Shown: positions 13,401 to 25,169 of the stretch, in pieces
Layout of the letters: each line of letters opens with the position of its first letter
Numbering within the stretch: position 1 is the first letter of the stretch
From: Macrophomina tecta
Taxonomy: Eukaryota; Ascomycota; Dothideomycetes; Botryosphaeriales; Botryosphaeriaceae
Direction: 5' to 3'
DNA: 64,000 nt
Assembly (NCBI GenBank): GCA_024180945.1
Contig: JAKSGN010000020.1
Coordinates: 1,116,001 to 1,180,000 of the forward strand
Notes under the pieces: model-generated
Told to the model about the DNA's origin: nothing
What the model saw: only the letters and a program-made list of their open reading frames with translations
Database searches by the model: none
Program-made: the position numbers and the translations under genes

Positions 13401-14877
13401 GGGTCGGGGGGCGCAGCGGGCTGGCAGCAGCCACAATCGTCTGATGATGCTCGGCCGGGCGAGCCCTCCTCCTGGATCGCCGGGTCGCGCAGCGACGGGA
13501 GCTGCTGGGTGGTGATGCGCTGAGGATGAGAGGATTGGCGGGCGCCGTTGGGAGCGGGCGGGCGTGTGGGCCGGCGGCGGAGGGCCGAACGGGCGCTTTG
13601 GCTGGCAGGCTCAAGCTTTCGCGGCGGCCTTCGAGAAGGAAGGCAGCCGCGTGCCGGGGGAGCGGTGCGTGCGTGCTCAGCGCTGAGGAGAGCGCTGCTC
13701 GGCGTGCCGACTGCTGGGCGGCCCTGCGGTGGGAGTGAGAGAGCGAGCGAGCGCCTGGCCGGCCGGGATGCCCGCGCGCTCTCTGTGCCCGCCGCGCGCC
13801 TGCCCTGCCTGCAAAATAATGCCCGCCGGCCCAAAGCGGGAGTTAGCGCGCTTGGCGGGCGTTCTCCAAAAAAACCCCTTCGTGAGGCACAGGCGCGGCG
13901 AACTCTGAATATTTTTCTCCAGCCCCAGCACGCGCGCCGCCGCCGCCGCCGCTCGCAGCCCCCGTCCGAGTCTGGCTCCAGTCCAGCGCAAGCGCCGCAG
14001 CGGATCCATCCTGCAGGCGTCGTCGCCGCCGTCAAGCATCCCCGGCCCCGTTACCGTAGGTTAGCATCTCCCGCAAGCGAGACTGGCTACGGCGGGTCGA
14101 AGCGTCAGGTCCTCGCTCGCTTCTCAGTAAGTCCACCAGCTGCCCGTCATCGCCCCTGCCGCCCGCTGCTGCGAACGCCCTCTGCCTCAGGCGTGCACTG
14201 CTGCACGCGCGCCCGCCCGCTGCCCGCTGCCCGCCGCCCGCCGCCCGCAGCATGGCCTGGACGAGCGCCAGCGCCAGCGCCAGGGCCACGGCCAGCGGCG
14301 GCGATGCGCACCGCACCGCACCGCACCGCACCATGCAGCGGGCACACGGCGCACAGCCACCGCAGCCGCCCGCGCTGCCTGCCTGTCGCCGTCTGGCAGC
14401 TGCCGTCTTCGGGCTGGCTCATTTCGAGCCTGTCCGCTGCCTCTTCTGCCCGCCCTGCCGCGCGCGCACCGTACCCGAGCGATGCGGACGTCGCTGATCC
14501 GGGCAGCGCCCACTTTTTTAGACAGAGAGCCCCCCCCCTGGCGCGCACGCGCAGTAGCTCGACAACGCTCACGTTGCGCCGATCTGAGCGGTGCCCCGAG
14601 CCCGACTCAGCTCCCTGGAAGAGGCCCGTGTGATCTGCGGCTGGCCTGCCTTCTTTTCGCACTTGCGTCTTTCCGCTATCCGCTCCGGCAGCATCAAACC
14701 ACCCGGACGCCTCGTCTCGCCGTACTCTGCCTAAGCGAAGCACCTTTCCTGGTGCCAATCAGCTCGTCGTGCGCGGGATCAGTTCCCCAAGGGACAGCGC
14801 AGCATCGGCCACCTAGGAGGCTAATCTCGAATCTCACAGCCTTGCGCCATCGACGTGTGCTGGGCCTCTAATCAAAT
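7410..14877. other. 7.5-kb stretch without a recognisable gene, upstream of a Zn2Cys6 regulator
   Basis: Many short frames exist on both strands, but none shows a domain, a plausible splice chain or non-compositional protein sequence. It holds homopolymer T or A runs (around 7482-7501, 8560, 8605, 8737, 8831), a CA-rich run (8143-8170), a GA-rich run (9175-9210) and a very GC-rich part from 12.5 to 14.8 kb with CpG-dense purine/pyrimidine blocks. The last kilobase looks like a C-rich promoter or 5' leader. It contains ATGs ahead of the regulator start, with frames beginning at 14252 and 14482; the latter stops just before the main ATG. A non-coding transcript is possible but unsupported. Confidence 0.5.
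8143..8170 (+). repeat. CA-rich microsatellite
   Basis: An imperfect run of ACACCC followed by (CA)n is directly visible. Confidence 0.8.
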
Positions 14878-17079
14878 ATGGCAGACCAGTCGCCTAACCC
14901 ACCGTCGCGGCAACCGCAGCAGCAGCAGCCGGCTCAGCAGCAGCCGCAACCGCAGAATTCTCAGCCTCAGCAGCAGGCGCAACAGCCCGCGACCACTGCC
15001 TCCTCCTCCTACCCTTCGCCTCACTCCTACCCGTCGCCGTCCATGCAGCCCACCTACACCTACCCGCCGCCCCAGGGCCCTCCAGGCAATGCGGAGCCCT
15101 ACCGCGCATCGCCCACCGCCTCGAGCATGTCGCTGCCCTCGCTGAACCTCCCGCCCATCCGCGCTCCCATTGACGCCCAGGGCCAGCCCCAGCAGCAGCC
15201 GGGCCAGCCGCCAGCTGGCTCGTTGCCGCCGCCCGTCGCGCCCATGGCCTACTATCCGCCGCCCGGCCACCCTCCGCCCCAGCACCACGCGATGCACATG
15301 GCCGCCGCGCCCATGGGCATGCCGCCGCAGAACATGGCCATGCGCTACCAGCTGCCGCCGCAGGCCGACCAGAGGATCATGTCCGGGGGACGCCACAAGA
15401 AGGAGATCAAGCGCCGCACCAAGACGGGCTGCTTGACGTGTCGCAAGCGCAGGATAAAGGTGAGGGCAGCAATTGCAGTTTTTCGTCTTTTCTTTCGCGA
15501 GAGCGCGTCGGTCGGGATGAGGTGAGGTTGAAACGGCGAGGTAGCGCGATCGCGTCTTCGCGTCTCGCTCGCTTCTGTAGCCTGACACCTCCCGCCGCAT
15601 GGGTGGAAGCGAGAACTTTACCTGCCGTCCAACCTCACTCGCCCACTGGCGCGCCTTTTCGCGACTCCCCGCTCACCCAACACCACCTTTTCTGCGCGAC
15701 CGTCACCTACTCACACCCAGAACAGTGCGACGAGGCACACCCCACCTGCCGAAATTGCCAGAAGAGCAAGCGCGAGTGCCTGGGCTACGACCCCATCTTC
15801 AAGCAGCAGCCGGGCCCCGCTCAAATACAGCCCGCTCCCAGCGCCGCTCCGCCCATCACCTCTTCGCCCGCGACCGCTGCTCCTCCGGCCGCGCAAGTCG
15901 CCTACTCCCACGTTCCCCAAGGCTACGCTCCTGCAACACCCAATTACGCTCCCGCGCCCGGCCACAGCACCAGCCCGCCGGCGCCCGGCCCCGATCCATC
16001 GTACGAGCTCAGTGCTGCCATTGACCCAGCGCTTGCCGGCGCTGATCCCGCCTCGATGTCGATTCCCCCGGTTGCGTATGACCCTTCCACGCGCGTTTAC
16101 GTGAGGAAGGAGGACAAGGAAGCGTCGACGCCGCCGCCGACTGAGGGCCAGCCTTTGAAGAGTATGATTGCCCACGCGAAAGCCTTCTCGGGGAAACAAC
16201 CTTTACTGATTGAACGCAGGCAAGCGCATTTACATCGACGAGCTTTTCGCGCTCCAGGGCGTTCCGCCGCACGCTCAACCGCCGAATCCTGGCCCGATTG
16301 CCTCTAGTGTGGTCGAAGAAATCAAGATGCTCTACAGCAGAGACTACGCCATCAACATGGACCGGTGTATCGAGACCACTTGGTATTCCACAAAAGGCCT
16401 CAACCGCCTTCTCAACGATCCCGCGACGATGGATCTCTTTGCGTTCTTCGTATCACAAATCCGCGTCAATCAGGAGTACGAGATGCAGCGGAGGACCACC
16501 AGTCTCGAGGCGAAGCTAGTCTGGAGGCTACTGTGCCTGCCCCGCCAGCCTGCTGCATCTGCAGCGAACGGTGCCAACGGCACTGGCGAGCACGAGACGG
16601 ATCTGTTGCAAAAGGAGGCTGCGCTGCGCGTCGACGTGCTGGAGGCGCTTCTTACATATCAGGTCCTGCCGTACAATCCTCTTGCGGAGCTGATCTACGA
16701 TCCTCAGGTCCCGCACCTGAAGCAATATGAAGTGGACTTCTGGCGTCATTTGGGTACATTTGTCACCTTCCGCGATGCAGACGAGGAGTCGGGCCGCAAC
16801 ATCGAGGCCACGCTGAGCGCATGCCGCAACATCCTTGGGATGATCGAGTGCAGAGACGTCATCTACTCAATGATGATTGCGCGTTACTACGGTGGACGCT
16901 TCCCCGACATGACTGATAGTATCAGCCAACAGCCGTACCCGCCGCACCAGGAGGATGACCGTTCGAAGATGCTGGTGGCCAAGAAATTCCTTGAGGACGA
17001 GTCTCAAGGTCGGGGTATGTCGCAGGTCATCTTCCGTCTGGCAGGCATGGCGATTCGGTCTTGGTCACTTGGTCAGTAG
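14878..17079 (+). CDS. Zn2Cys6 (fungal C6 zinc cluster) transcription factor
   Basis: This is a probable nuclear DNA-binding regulator. The exons are 14878..15459, 15726..16161 and 16220..17079, giving 625 aa. Residues 1-165 are Gln/Pro-rich low complexity. A basic stretch (RHKKEIKRRTKTG) leads into the binuclear cluster with Cys 185, 188, 195, 202, 205 and 212, spaced C-x2-C-x6-C-x6-C-x2-C-x6-C. The 266-bp first intron falls exactly before the third cysteine. A Pro/Ala-rich linker follows. The C-terminal helical region is conserved-looking (KRIYIDELFALQG, NMDRCIETTWYSTKG, FVSQIRVNQEYEMQRR, DFWRHLGTFVTF). The second intron is 58 bp with an ACTGAT branch. The overall plan recalls the Ebr1-type regulators of hyphal branching and polarity, but that is a memory-based impression. 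It lies downstream of a very long gene-free region. Confidence 0.9.
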
Positions 17080-18811
17080 TATTCTTCACTTAGGCTTCGC
17101 TGGCGCTTTTGCTCCGAAAGAAGCGCTGTCGCAGCGGTTGCTTTTGCAGTTTTTCCCTTCCTCTGTCAGGGTTGGATTACTGAATTTCTCGGCATTCTGC
17201 TTTGTCAGAAGAAAATCATCGGCATGGGGTTGACGGAGTCTATTATGCTCGGCATATTCCGCCTTCGTGGAATGCTCAGGGTCTGCGGTCATTTTCGACG
17301 GAGTTTTGTTATTGGTAAGAAACTGGCGAATACTGGGCGGTCGATATCTAAGTAAAAAGAGCGGTCATTTCACTTTTCTTTGCTGTCGCATCCACAAAAA
17401 TCTTTCTTCTCTTCGCCCGTTGCTCTCCCTCCCTCCCCCTCTCATTTCTTCTTTTTTTTTTTTTTTTTTTTGTTTTCTTTTATACTAAGAGGGCTCGAGC
17501 GAGCCAAGAACTGTGGTTGATTCAGAGTCAAAGCAAGCTGAGAGCTGTATTAGTAGTTGCCATACGCAGCGTTCGCAGTCAGCAGCCAGAAATAGAGCTA
17601 GGAGCTAATCATCGAGTATAATCATTATTCCCCGAGCTCTCGAGGTGAAATGTGATTGCTGCACATATAGTACTGTCAGCCTTTCGACTAGATCGGTTCA
17701 GAGACGACCACGGCCGGGAGAGTTGCCACTTGTGTTGGCGGAAGCCGTAGTGATGTTCCGACGAGAAAGAGAACAGCTTGCTGCGGCCTGGATTCCACCT
17801 TGGTACTTTGCCGATTACAAGGGTATCACAGCATCGCGGCCGCCCAACCAACCAACCAACCAACCCCCCCCCCCAACACCTGGTTGCCATGTCTAAACAC
17901 GCATGCGATGGCTTTCGAAGAAAGAGGCCCATTTCAACGGTTGTAGTCGAACTGTATTGATGCAGCTGATGCTGCAACACGCTTGGTACCGAGCTCGTAT
18001 TTCCGGGACACAGCATGTTTGCAGAGGCGATAAGAAACACAGCTCAACCTTTGGTTCAAGTGGGCCAAGGCTCGATTAGGCAATTTATCAGTGTGCTTGC
18101 GATAGCAGAACATGCTTCATCCGGTTAGAGGATGCACTGCCTGCCACGTGCAACTCTACGATCAGCACCGGGCCGCGGTTGATACGAAACAAGGGCAGCC
18201 GATTGAGGGCGACGCGGGCCGGGCGACGAAGATCTCGTTGTCGTGGTTGTTTTGCGTTTTTGGACTGCTAGTCCGCGCACCCCCATCATGGCCAGGAAGC
18301 TTTGACCAGTGAAATGGGCTGTCGGAGGGTCCAGTCCTGCGGAGCGGCTACAAGCGCAGCAGCGAGGCTGCAGATATAGTGAGGAGCGCGGTAGTAGTTG
18401 CGGCGAGGGCACCCACCCTCGCTAAACGGCGGTAAGGGAGGATGGAAGCTCAAATCATCGGATTGCAACATCCTTGCTAGGCGCGGACAGACGGGCCTCA
18501 TTCTTCAGGAACATGCTCCCTGACGAGGTGGGATTGGAGCGGCAGAAAGAGGCTCTCTTGGCGCTGACGTACGGCGCGGTAGGGCTGAAAGGACCGGCCC
18601 GGCCATTGGTGCGTCGATCGCCCACCTGCACCCGCCCACCTCTGCCCGGCCTGAGACTCGACCGCGACCCGCACTCGCTTCAACTTCTCGACGCCCTGCC
18701 GCCTGATCATCTACTCGTACGCCCTGCCATCCGCCCGCATCCACAACGATTGCCCCTCCTCCCAGCCGTAGCAAAGATTTCGCGCGTTGTAGCCCGCTTC
18801 CGTCACAGACC
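17080..18811. other. Intergenic region, no gene seen
   Basis: About 1.7 kb follow the regulator. A T-rich run (about 17450-17471) and a (CAAC)n run followed by C9 (17844-17875) are present. Short frames have no family resemblance. The last 250 bp are C-rich, like a promoter for the SUZ-domain gene. Confidence 0.6.
17844..17875 (+). repeat. (CAAC)n microsatellite running into a C tract
   Basis: About five CAAC units followed by a run of cytosines are directly visible. Confidence 0.8.
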
Positions 18812-19708
18812 ATGAGCGCCTCCAAGGGAAACGTCCCAGACGCCTGGGATGACGACTGGGAGACAATTGCGGACGTACGCCCTACATACGCACAAACGAA
18901 CCCGGCCCGTGACACGAGCTGATGCGCCCCTTGTAGAAGCAAGATGCCGCCCCGTCCGAACCACAGCCTCCCAAGAAATTGTCCAAGGCCGAACGCAGAG
19001 CCCAGCATGCCGAGTTTAACAGGCAATTATGGGAGTCGGCGTACGCGCCCGAGCACGTCATCCTCTGCCCACCACGCTAACCCGCGCCGCAGAGAGACCC
19101 AAAACGAAGCACCGCTCTACCTTCAAGCCAAAAACGACGTCCCGCTGAAGACCGACTTCAAAGCCCCCGTAAAAGTCCTCAGCCGAAAACCGCCACCCAA
19201 GATTCTCTCGCGCGCAGACGACGATGAGGATAGCGAGGAGGAGGCGAGGAAGAAGAGCGAGCAGGAATTCGCGGAACGCCAAGCAAGGGCGCAGCGCGAG
19301 CGTGAAGAAAAACAGCGCAAGTATGCTGAGGTTCGGGAGAGGCTATTCGGGTCCTCCACGCCTGATCCGTCCCAGGACCGATCAGCTTCCCCTCGCGGTA
19401 ATGGCGGCAGGCAGTTCCGAGGCAAGGGCAGGGGCAGAGGCGGAGATCGAGGCGACTCTGACGCCAATTCATCAGCCGATCAGTCACCTGCGCGTGGCTC
19501 TGCAACCCCGAAGCGACAGCTCTACGATCCGGCTTATAATCCGAAGCCCAATTCGTCATATGTGCAACGACAACAGGACGGAGGCTCGCGTTCTCGATCA
19601 GGGACCCCAGGCGTTGATCAGCCCATTCGCGCGCCTCGCGGTCCAGACGGCGGTGGCAGAGGAGGTTTCGGTTTCGCCCCCCGGGGCGGGCGCGCATCTT
19701 CTTCATGA
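18812..19708 (+). CDS. SUZ-domain RNA-associated protein
   Basis: This is a probable cytoplasmic RNA-binding or mRNP protein. The exons are 18812..18874, 18937..19040 and 19093..19708, with introns of 62 and 52 bp, giving 260 aa. The N-terminus MSASKGNVPDAWDDDWETIAD is acidic with tryptophans. Exon 2 gives SKAERRAQHAEFNRQLWESA, a conserved-looking helix. Residues about 70-135 form the SUZ region: VKVLSRKPPPKIL, an acidic stretch, a charged coiled helix (EFAERQARAQREREEKQRKYAEVRERLFG), then STPDPSQDRS. The tail is an RGG-type Gly/Arg-rich stretch with a QLYDPAYNPKPNSSY segment and ends APRGGRASSS. The first ATG gives a WDDDWE opening typical of these fungal proteins. Its exact partners are unknown. 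Confidence 0.85.
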
Positions 19709-20546
19709 TTGCCTCATCAATGTCCTCGCTATATCGGGATCTTCTCCGTCGAGGTTGAACGGCGTGGCGCAAAGACTCACTGCCAAATTCTTCCGCACCG
19801 GACTGGAACGAACTGCCCGGTTCGTAGCGAGGAATTCATCAAAATGCACGCTTCCACTAGAAGGCCACTCCTGCTTCAGCCTTGTTGCTTGCAGATATTC
19901 GGAGGCATCAACACCACAAGGGCGATGAGTCTGAAGATAATTTGGCTACAGATTCGGTGTTGGCGCTGCAGTTTCCGTCGGCTTGGCCCAGCTGCGCGCG
20001 GTAAGGAGGTCTGCGAAGCGGGAGCAGCCGCGGGTTCGCGTTCCGAAGACGCGTCTACATTCCAGTGAAATGGGTTCGGGCAGTCCACAGACGGTCAACC
20101 GACCAGCACCGAGCGACACCGATGATCCTGGTATGGTCTTGCGCGGCACGGTATGCCGTTGCCAGGGCGAGCGACCGTGATGGGGTTCATGTTAGGCAAA
20201 CGATAAGTTGAATTTATGCAGAGTATTCATTCTCTGCCAAGAATGCCTGTTGGCGTCGTACCCGCTCAGTTCTTCTAGTCGAACCCTATCCTTTCGTGCT
20301 ATCTTGTCACGCTTCCTACTGGTCCACCTCGGAATGTTTCAAGAGTGCAAACGGTCTTCTCCTTACCTTCATCATGTGCTTGGAATGCTGTATCTTCATG
20401 CTGTTAGTTGTGCTGCCAGCAGCACTTAATGCCGGCAGCTCGTCTCTCCAGAGGACCACGGACATCGCTGAAGACCTTCACTTTGATTATTCATCCTCTT
20501 CCTCCGGTAGGGATCGAGTTGTCGCGGCTTCCTCACGACCATCGCT
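19709..20546. other. Intergenic region, no gene seen
   Basis: 838 bp separate the SUZ-domain gene from the first large secreted protein. I see no supported gene; the distal part is presumably the promoter of the downstream gene. Confidence 0.55.
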
Positions 20547-23500
20547 ATGGATACGAGAGTGGTTATCCTCTTGGCAGCTTTGAGCGCCAATGCGGCAGCC
20601 TTGCCGCAATTCGCCGCTCCTGCTGCTCAGCAAAACGGGGCCAATGGCCTCTTGCAACCAAACCCGCTAGGTATTTTCCAGCCGGTTGCGCTTCCATCAC
20701 TGTTGTCTGCACTCAATCCATCCAACGCTGCGTCGTCTGCTGCGTTATCTATCAATTTCGTGGTCTCGAACCCCGTTGCAAGCGCCGTATCAGCTACAGC
20801 TTCGAGAACGCCTTCAAGTGGCTCCACTTCGTCTACGCCATCTGCTTCAGGTCCTCAAGCACCATCATTCACACTTCTTAGCACTGTTTCTGCTGCACCA
20901 ACTGCCGCTCCCGCTTCATCTTCGGACAGCATCCCGAAGACTGTGCTCGTGCCAGCAGCTCATCTCCTGCCCAGCCTTCTCGCATCACTTCTCGGCAATT
21001 TTCCTATGCTGTCCACACGATCATTCCGCTCGCTTCCCCTGCCCGCAAAGGAACTAACGCCTCTGCAGAGCGCCGCAACCCTGATCCTCAAATGGGCCTT
21101 CCCAGCCTCCTGAATGGCCTGAATGCTTCGCCAACCCTCAATATCGCCTTCCAGTCCACCACCGTTGCTATCCAGACCAATGGACTCGGCCAGATCAACA
21201 ACGTCCTCGTCGGCGTTGGCAACGGCGTCAGCAGTGTTCTATCCTCTCTTCCCTCTGCAACCGCGCTGGCAAAAGGGGACGCTCAGACTGTCACCAATCA
21301 GCTATTGAACGACCCCTTCAAGGCTCTGCAGCTGGCCTTGGCGAGCCTCCTGAATACGATGCTGGGTGGATCTAACGGCTCGCCGTTGAGCTCAGTGACG
21401 ACCGCGCTGAACGGTTTGCTGGGAACAAATAATCCCTTATCGTTCAGAAGCGTAGCCAAGCGCCAGGATGACACCACGGAGGATATTGACCCTCAGGATA
21501 TTTCGATTCCAGAAACCCCGTATGACGTGCTTCCTGAAGATTCGTACTATGACGAGAGCGACCCCGAGGACCAGGACACCCCGGACGACGAGAGCAGCCC
21601 TGATTATGAGAGTAGCCCTGACGACGAAAGTACTCCCGACGATGAGAGCACGCTTGACGATGAGGTTACTCCTGACGATGAGAGCACCCCTGACGATGAG
21701 ATCACTCCTGATGACGAGATTAGCCCCGATGGCGAAAGCATCCCGGATGAGGAGAGCATCCTGGATGACGAAACGAGTCCTGACGACGAAGTTTCGGTCG
21801 AGGAAGGCGTCCCGGAAGTCAGGAAGCTCCTCAAACGTCAGCTGCCTTCGCCTTCGATTGTCATTCCTAGTGCTGCCGCCATCCCGTCAGGTGTCACCGA
21901 CTCTAACGCAATTCCTGGATCCTTCGCAGCTCTTGCGGACGCTACTCCCCTCGCCGTCGTCCCATCTTCTCTGGCTGCCTTGGCGCCTAACGGGGCTGTA
22001 GCCTCTGCTGCTGTGCCACCGGTCTTAGTCAGCGCCCTCGCTAACCCTACCCTCAATCCTCTTGCGGTTGCCAATTCTGTGGATCCTCTCGCTCCCGTGC
22101 CAAGCCAACTGATCCCTTCATCTGCTGCGGCAGCTGTGGCTGCTGCCGCCTCCGCGCTTGCTCCTCCACTTGTGAGTTGTATAATCCTGCCTAAAATCGA
22201 TGGTTGCAGGAGAGCGTCATGCTAATTTCCCTAGAAACGGGCCATTGAAGAGATTGCCGAACGCCACGGCCTCCAGGAGAGGGATGTTGCAGCTCTACAA
22301 GCTGGTATTGACACTGCAGTAGACCCCCAGGCTTTCATCGCTCAATGGGTTGCTGCACAGGCCAAACCGCTCCTGAAAGAGCTCGGCAACCAACTCCAGG
22401 CAGCGCCATCCATATTGGCCAGCGTTGCTGCAGCGCAGGCGTCTATTGCCGCAGCGCCTGTCTCAATCCTTGGCGAGCAGATCTCTGCCGCAAAGCCACT
22501 TGTCGATGCTATCCCGTCTCTTGTGCAGTCGCAAATTGCGGCTATTCCCAGCGCCGCTGGTCCAATCTTCTCAGCTGCTTCCAGTATTCTCGACGACCTT
22601 CAATCTGCCAGCGTTGGCACTGGTAATGCCTTGGACGCGTTGCTCCCTAATCCCACACTGGTTGCCAACATCATTGCCGACTCGCTTCCCGAAGTCTCAG
22701 TATCGGCTGAAGCAAGGTTCAGTCAAGCCTCGCCTGCTGGCAACGAGCCCGTTGCTGCCGTGACTGCAGCTGCTTATATCTCCGGCTTGGCCTATGTGGA
22801 ACATGACACCGGAATCTCACCTGCTGGCCCGCAGCCGGCCGTCATCACGCCCCTTCCCTCTTTTGCGCAAGCTGTAGGTTCTCCCAGCATTAGCCAGCAG
22901 CAACCTAGTGCTCTTCAGCAATATCCCCCTCTTCAGCAATACACGGTCCCTACTCAGGCGTATACGCCCCAGCAACTTTCGTCTCAGCCAGCATCGCCCC
23001 TTCCACAGTCAAACGTTCCTTTTGCGCAGCCGTATCAAAATGCAGCACCGAGCCAAGGTACTAACATTGCGACAGAGTTGGTAAACGAGATCAACACGAT
23101 AGTGGCGCCGAAGCTGGCCCGAGTATCGCCATCCACAACAGAGCGTGACAACAGTCTCGGAGGATCGACTGGCACTACGAATAATATCATCGTTGATCCC
23201 CTGTCCGAGCCATTCTCTCCTGACACCGTTTCTCGGTTGCTTAAGAATCAGCTTTATCTCCAGCTGGCACCAGTGCTGCTCGTCATCCAGTCACTCGCCG
23301 CCCTCTCGAACCCGTTGTTCACGTTGTCTTCGCTATCTTCTCTCCTCCAGGACCTGGAACTCCCCACTCCCCACCTTTCTCCCGACCGCATCTTCCTCGC
23401 TTCGTCATCCGCGGCTTCCCCTCCCACTTCAACCTCTCCCGCCATCGACCCCATCACAAGCGCCTGGCTCGAGGGCGCTAAATTGCTGCAGTCAAATGGC

Positions 23501-23752
23501 CTCGTCCCCACGCGCATCCTCTCCCCGGGCGCTGACATCTCAACGTCAGACTTGCTGAGCTCGTTGCTGTCCGGTTCCGATCCTTCGAGTGGCCTCTCGT
23601 CCTTGTTGGCTTCGATCATCACTTCCCCGCTCAATCAGGCCCTGACGAAGAAACTCTCGGCGCTAGCTAAGTGGTCGAGTGATACGCAAGCGGCCACTGT
23701 GCAGCTGGGTGCTCATGCGGGGTTGGAGTTGTTGTGCATCTTGCTTTCGTGA
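20547..23752 (+). CDS. Large secreted Ala/Leu/Ser/Pro-rich protein with an acidic hexapeptide repeat
   Basis: Family not recognised. Exon 1 starts at 20547 with a clear signal peptide (MDTRVVILLAALSANAAALP). Exon 2 is 21069..22171 and exon 3 is 22235..23752. Intron 2 (GTGAGT...CTAG, 63 bp) is firm. Intron 1 has a good branch and acceptor (CTAAC near 21053, CAG ending 21068), but its donor is unresolved; phase allows 20818, 20851 or 20995 (a GC donor), or 20671. The product is roughly 960-1025 aa. Hydrophobic Leu/Ala/Ser-rich segments flank an acidic region of twelve six-residue units. That region is bounded by AKR (Arg codon ends 21463) and LLKR (ends 21838), candidate Kex2 sites that would free about 125 residues. 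Exon 3 starts with KRAIEEIAERHG and later has a Gln/Pro-rich part (QQYPPLQQY). It is likely extracellular or wall-associated, by inference. Confidence 0.7.
21575..21790 (+). repeat. 18-bp coding repeat, 12 units of [ST]xPDDE
   Basis: Twelve consecutive hexapeptides read DTPDDE, SSPDYE, SSPDDE, STPDDE, STLDDE, VTPDDE, STPDDE, ITPDDE, ISPDGE, SIPDEE, SILDDE and TSPDDE. The first units are the most regular and the later ones drift, as expected for slippage followed by point divergence. The segment is extremely acidic inside an otherwise hydrophobic protein. Confidence 0.95.
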
Positions 23753-24004
23753 GGATTGGCTTTGGGGGTGTGGTGGGGTGGATCGAGTTTGTCGCGCGCT
23801 CTTCTCTTGTGTGGGGGATTTGGTACGTGATTGGAGGGGATGGTTTAGCAGTAGTGGTTTGGATCAGGGGTGTAATTGTTGTCTTCTTGTCTTGCGGCTT
23901 AGTGGGGTTGCATTTTGTCTGTAGAGAGAACCTGTTCAATTTATTGACGATCTAATTCATTGCTATGCGGCTGCCGTTCGCCGTGGTGTGGCCTTTTTTT
24001 TTTT

Positions 24005-24024
24005 GGCTGGCTGGCTGGCTGGCT
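24005..24024 (+). repeat. (GGCT)5 microsatellite
   Basis: Five perfect tetranucleotide units are directly visible after a T tract. Confidence 0.85.
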
Positions 24025-24872
24025 GCTTCAACCTGCTGTTATCGTTTCGGAGGGTTTCAGCAGCTTTTGGCCTTGGGTGTGGAGATAATCTAGGTGCACT
24101 GCAGGCCGATGCCTCTTTGAGGACGCGCGTGTCCTGTCTTGGTGCTGTTGGCGGGGCTACTCCTGCCATGCGGAAGCATCGGGCTTCGGGTAGGTCTGAG
24201 CGACAGTGAAGTCATCGCAGCACCAGCTCGAGGTGGTTAAAATTGCCGCCCGCATGAAAACATTCTTGAATGTCCATGCCGTTCACCTCCGGCCGACTGC
24301 TTCGACCCACATATATCTGTTGCAGGAGGCCGATGTGGAAGGGTTGTCCTGATTCCACGCGTCAGGAGTAACATTATATTTGCCCTTGCTTGCATGATTG
24401 ACATTTGGAGGACCATGCCATGAGCTCGTGGTACTTCTTCCAATCGGAATGAAGACGGAGAGAGAAAAAGAATTGAAAATCAAGATCAGCATTGCATGTC
24501 TATAAGGACAGAATGCGGCGTCTGACAGGTACATGCCGGACTATTACATCCACGAATGGTTGAGAAAAGAGGCTCACAACAAAGTCTTGTGAGCTTCTCC
24601 TTGTATTCAGCCCTCACTTACCGGCTGTGTGATTGTTCTTGAACTCCATTCAGACACGGAAGACATGCCGGGGGGCCGGTTGGAGTCAACACCAGCCAGC
24701 ATGCCGGCACCGACCCCAAATCCTCTTCCTTCCACCACAGGGAAGACCCGCTGCCCAGCGCGCAACGGAGAACATGACGTTGGGGGATGGCAAAAGAGCG
24801 CCACCTCCATTGAGAGCATTCCAATTTCTCTGCTATACATGTTATTAGTTGTTTACTAGGCCCTGCGTGCTG

Positions 24873-25005
24873 TAGGGTCCCTGGCCCCCGGCCCCCGGGT
24901 CTCCACCGCCCGACCCCCTTCGACATCGCCGCAACGCCGCAACGCCGCAACAAAATGGATAGCCCTCTTTGTAGAGCTAAAAGAGAACCCAACGCTAGGA
25001 AATAG
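24873..25005 (-). repeat. Diverged tandem copy of the tRNA-Ser 3' flank, with a possible tRNA relic
   Basis: This segment aligns with 25069-25208. Shared blocks in the same order are GGGTCCCT, a TCTCCACC-CCCGACC block, GCAACGCC-CAACAAAA, an ACCCTCT-like block, AAAAGAGAAC and GGAAATAG. The offset between copies is about 180-200 bp. In the second copy the AAAAGAGAAC block is followed at once by the intact tRNA. In this copy the tRNA part is reduced to AACGCT then AGGAAATAG, consistent with a deleted and mutated tRNA duplicate. Confidence 0.6.
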
Positions 25006-25169
25006 AAAGAGAGCTTTAGCTCTGTTCAGACCACTTTAAATTCTCTACTATACTATCGCATGGCGCTTCAGGGTCCCTAGCCCCTAGATCTCCACCACCC
25101 GACCTCTCCAACACCAGCGCAACGCCACAACAAAAGAAATAACCCTCTCTGCTCGGCCAAAAGAGAACA

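Larger units (their letters stand above)
23753..25169. other. Intergenic region between secreted-protein gene and tRNA-Ser
   Basis: No supported gene. It holds a (GGCT)n run at 24005-24024 and a partial duplication of the tRNA downstream flank (separate entry). Short frames at 24222-24992 on both strands lack any family feature. Confidence 0.6.
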
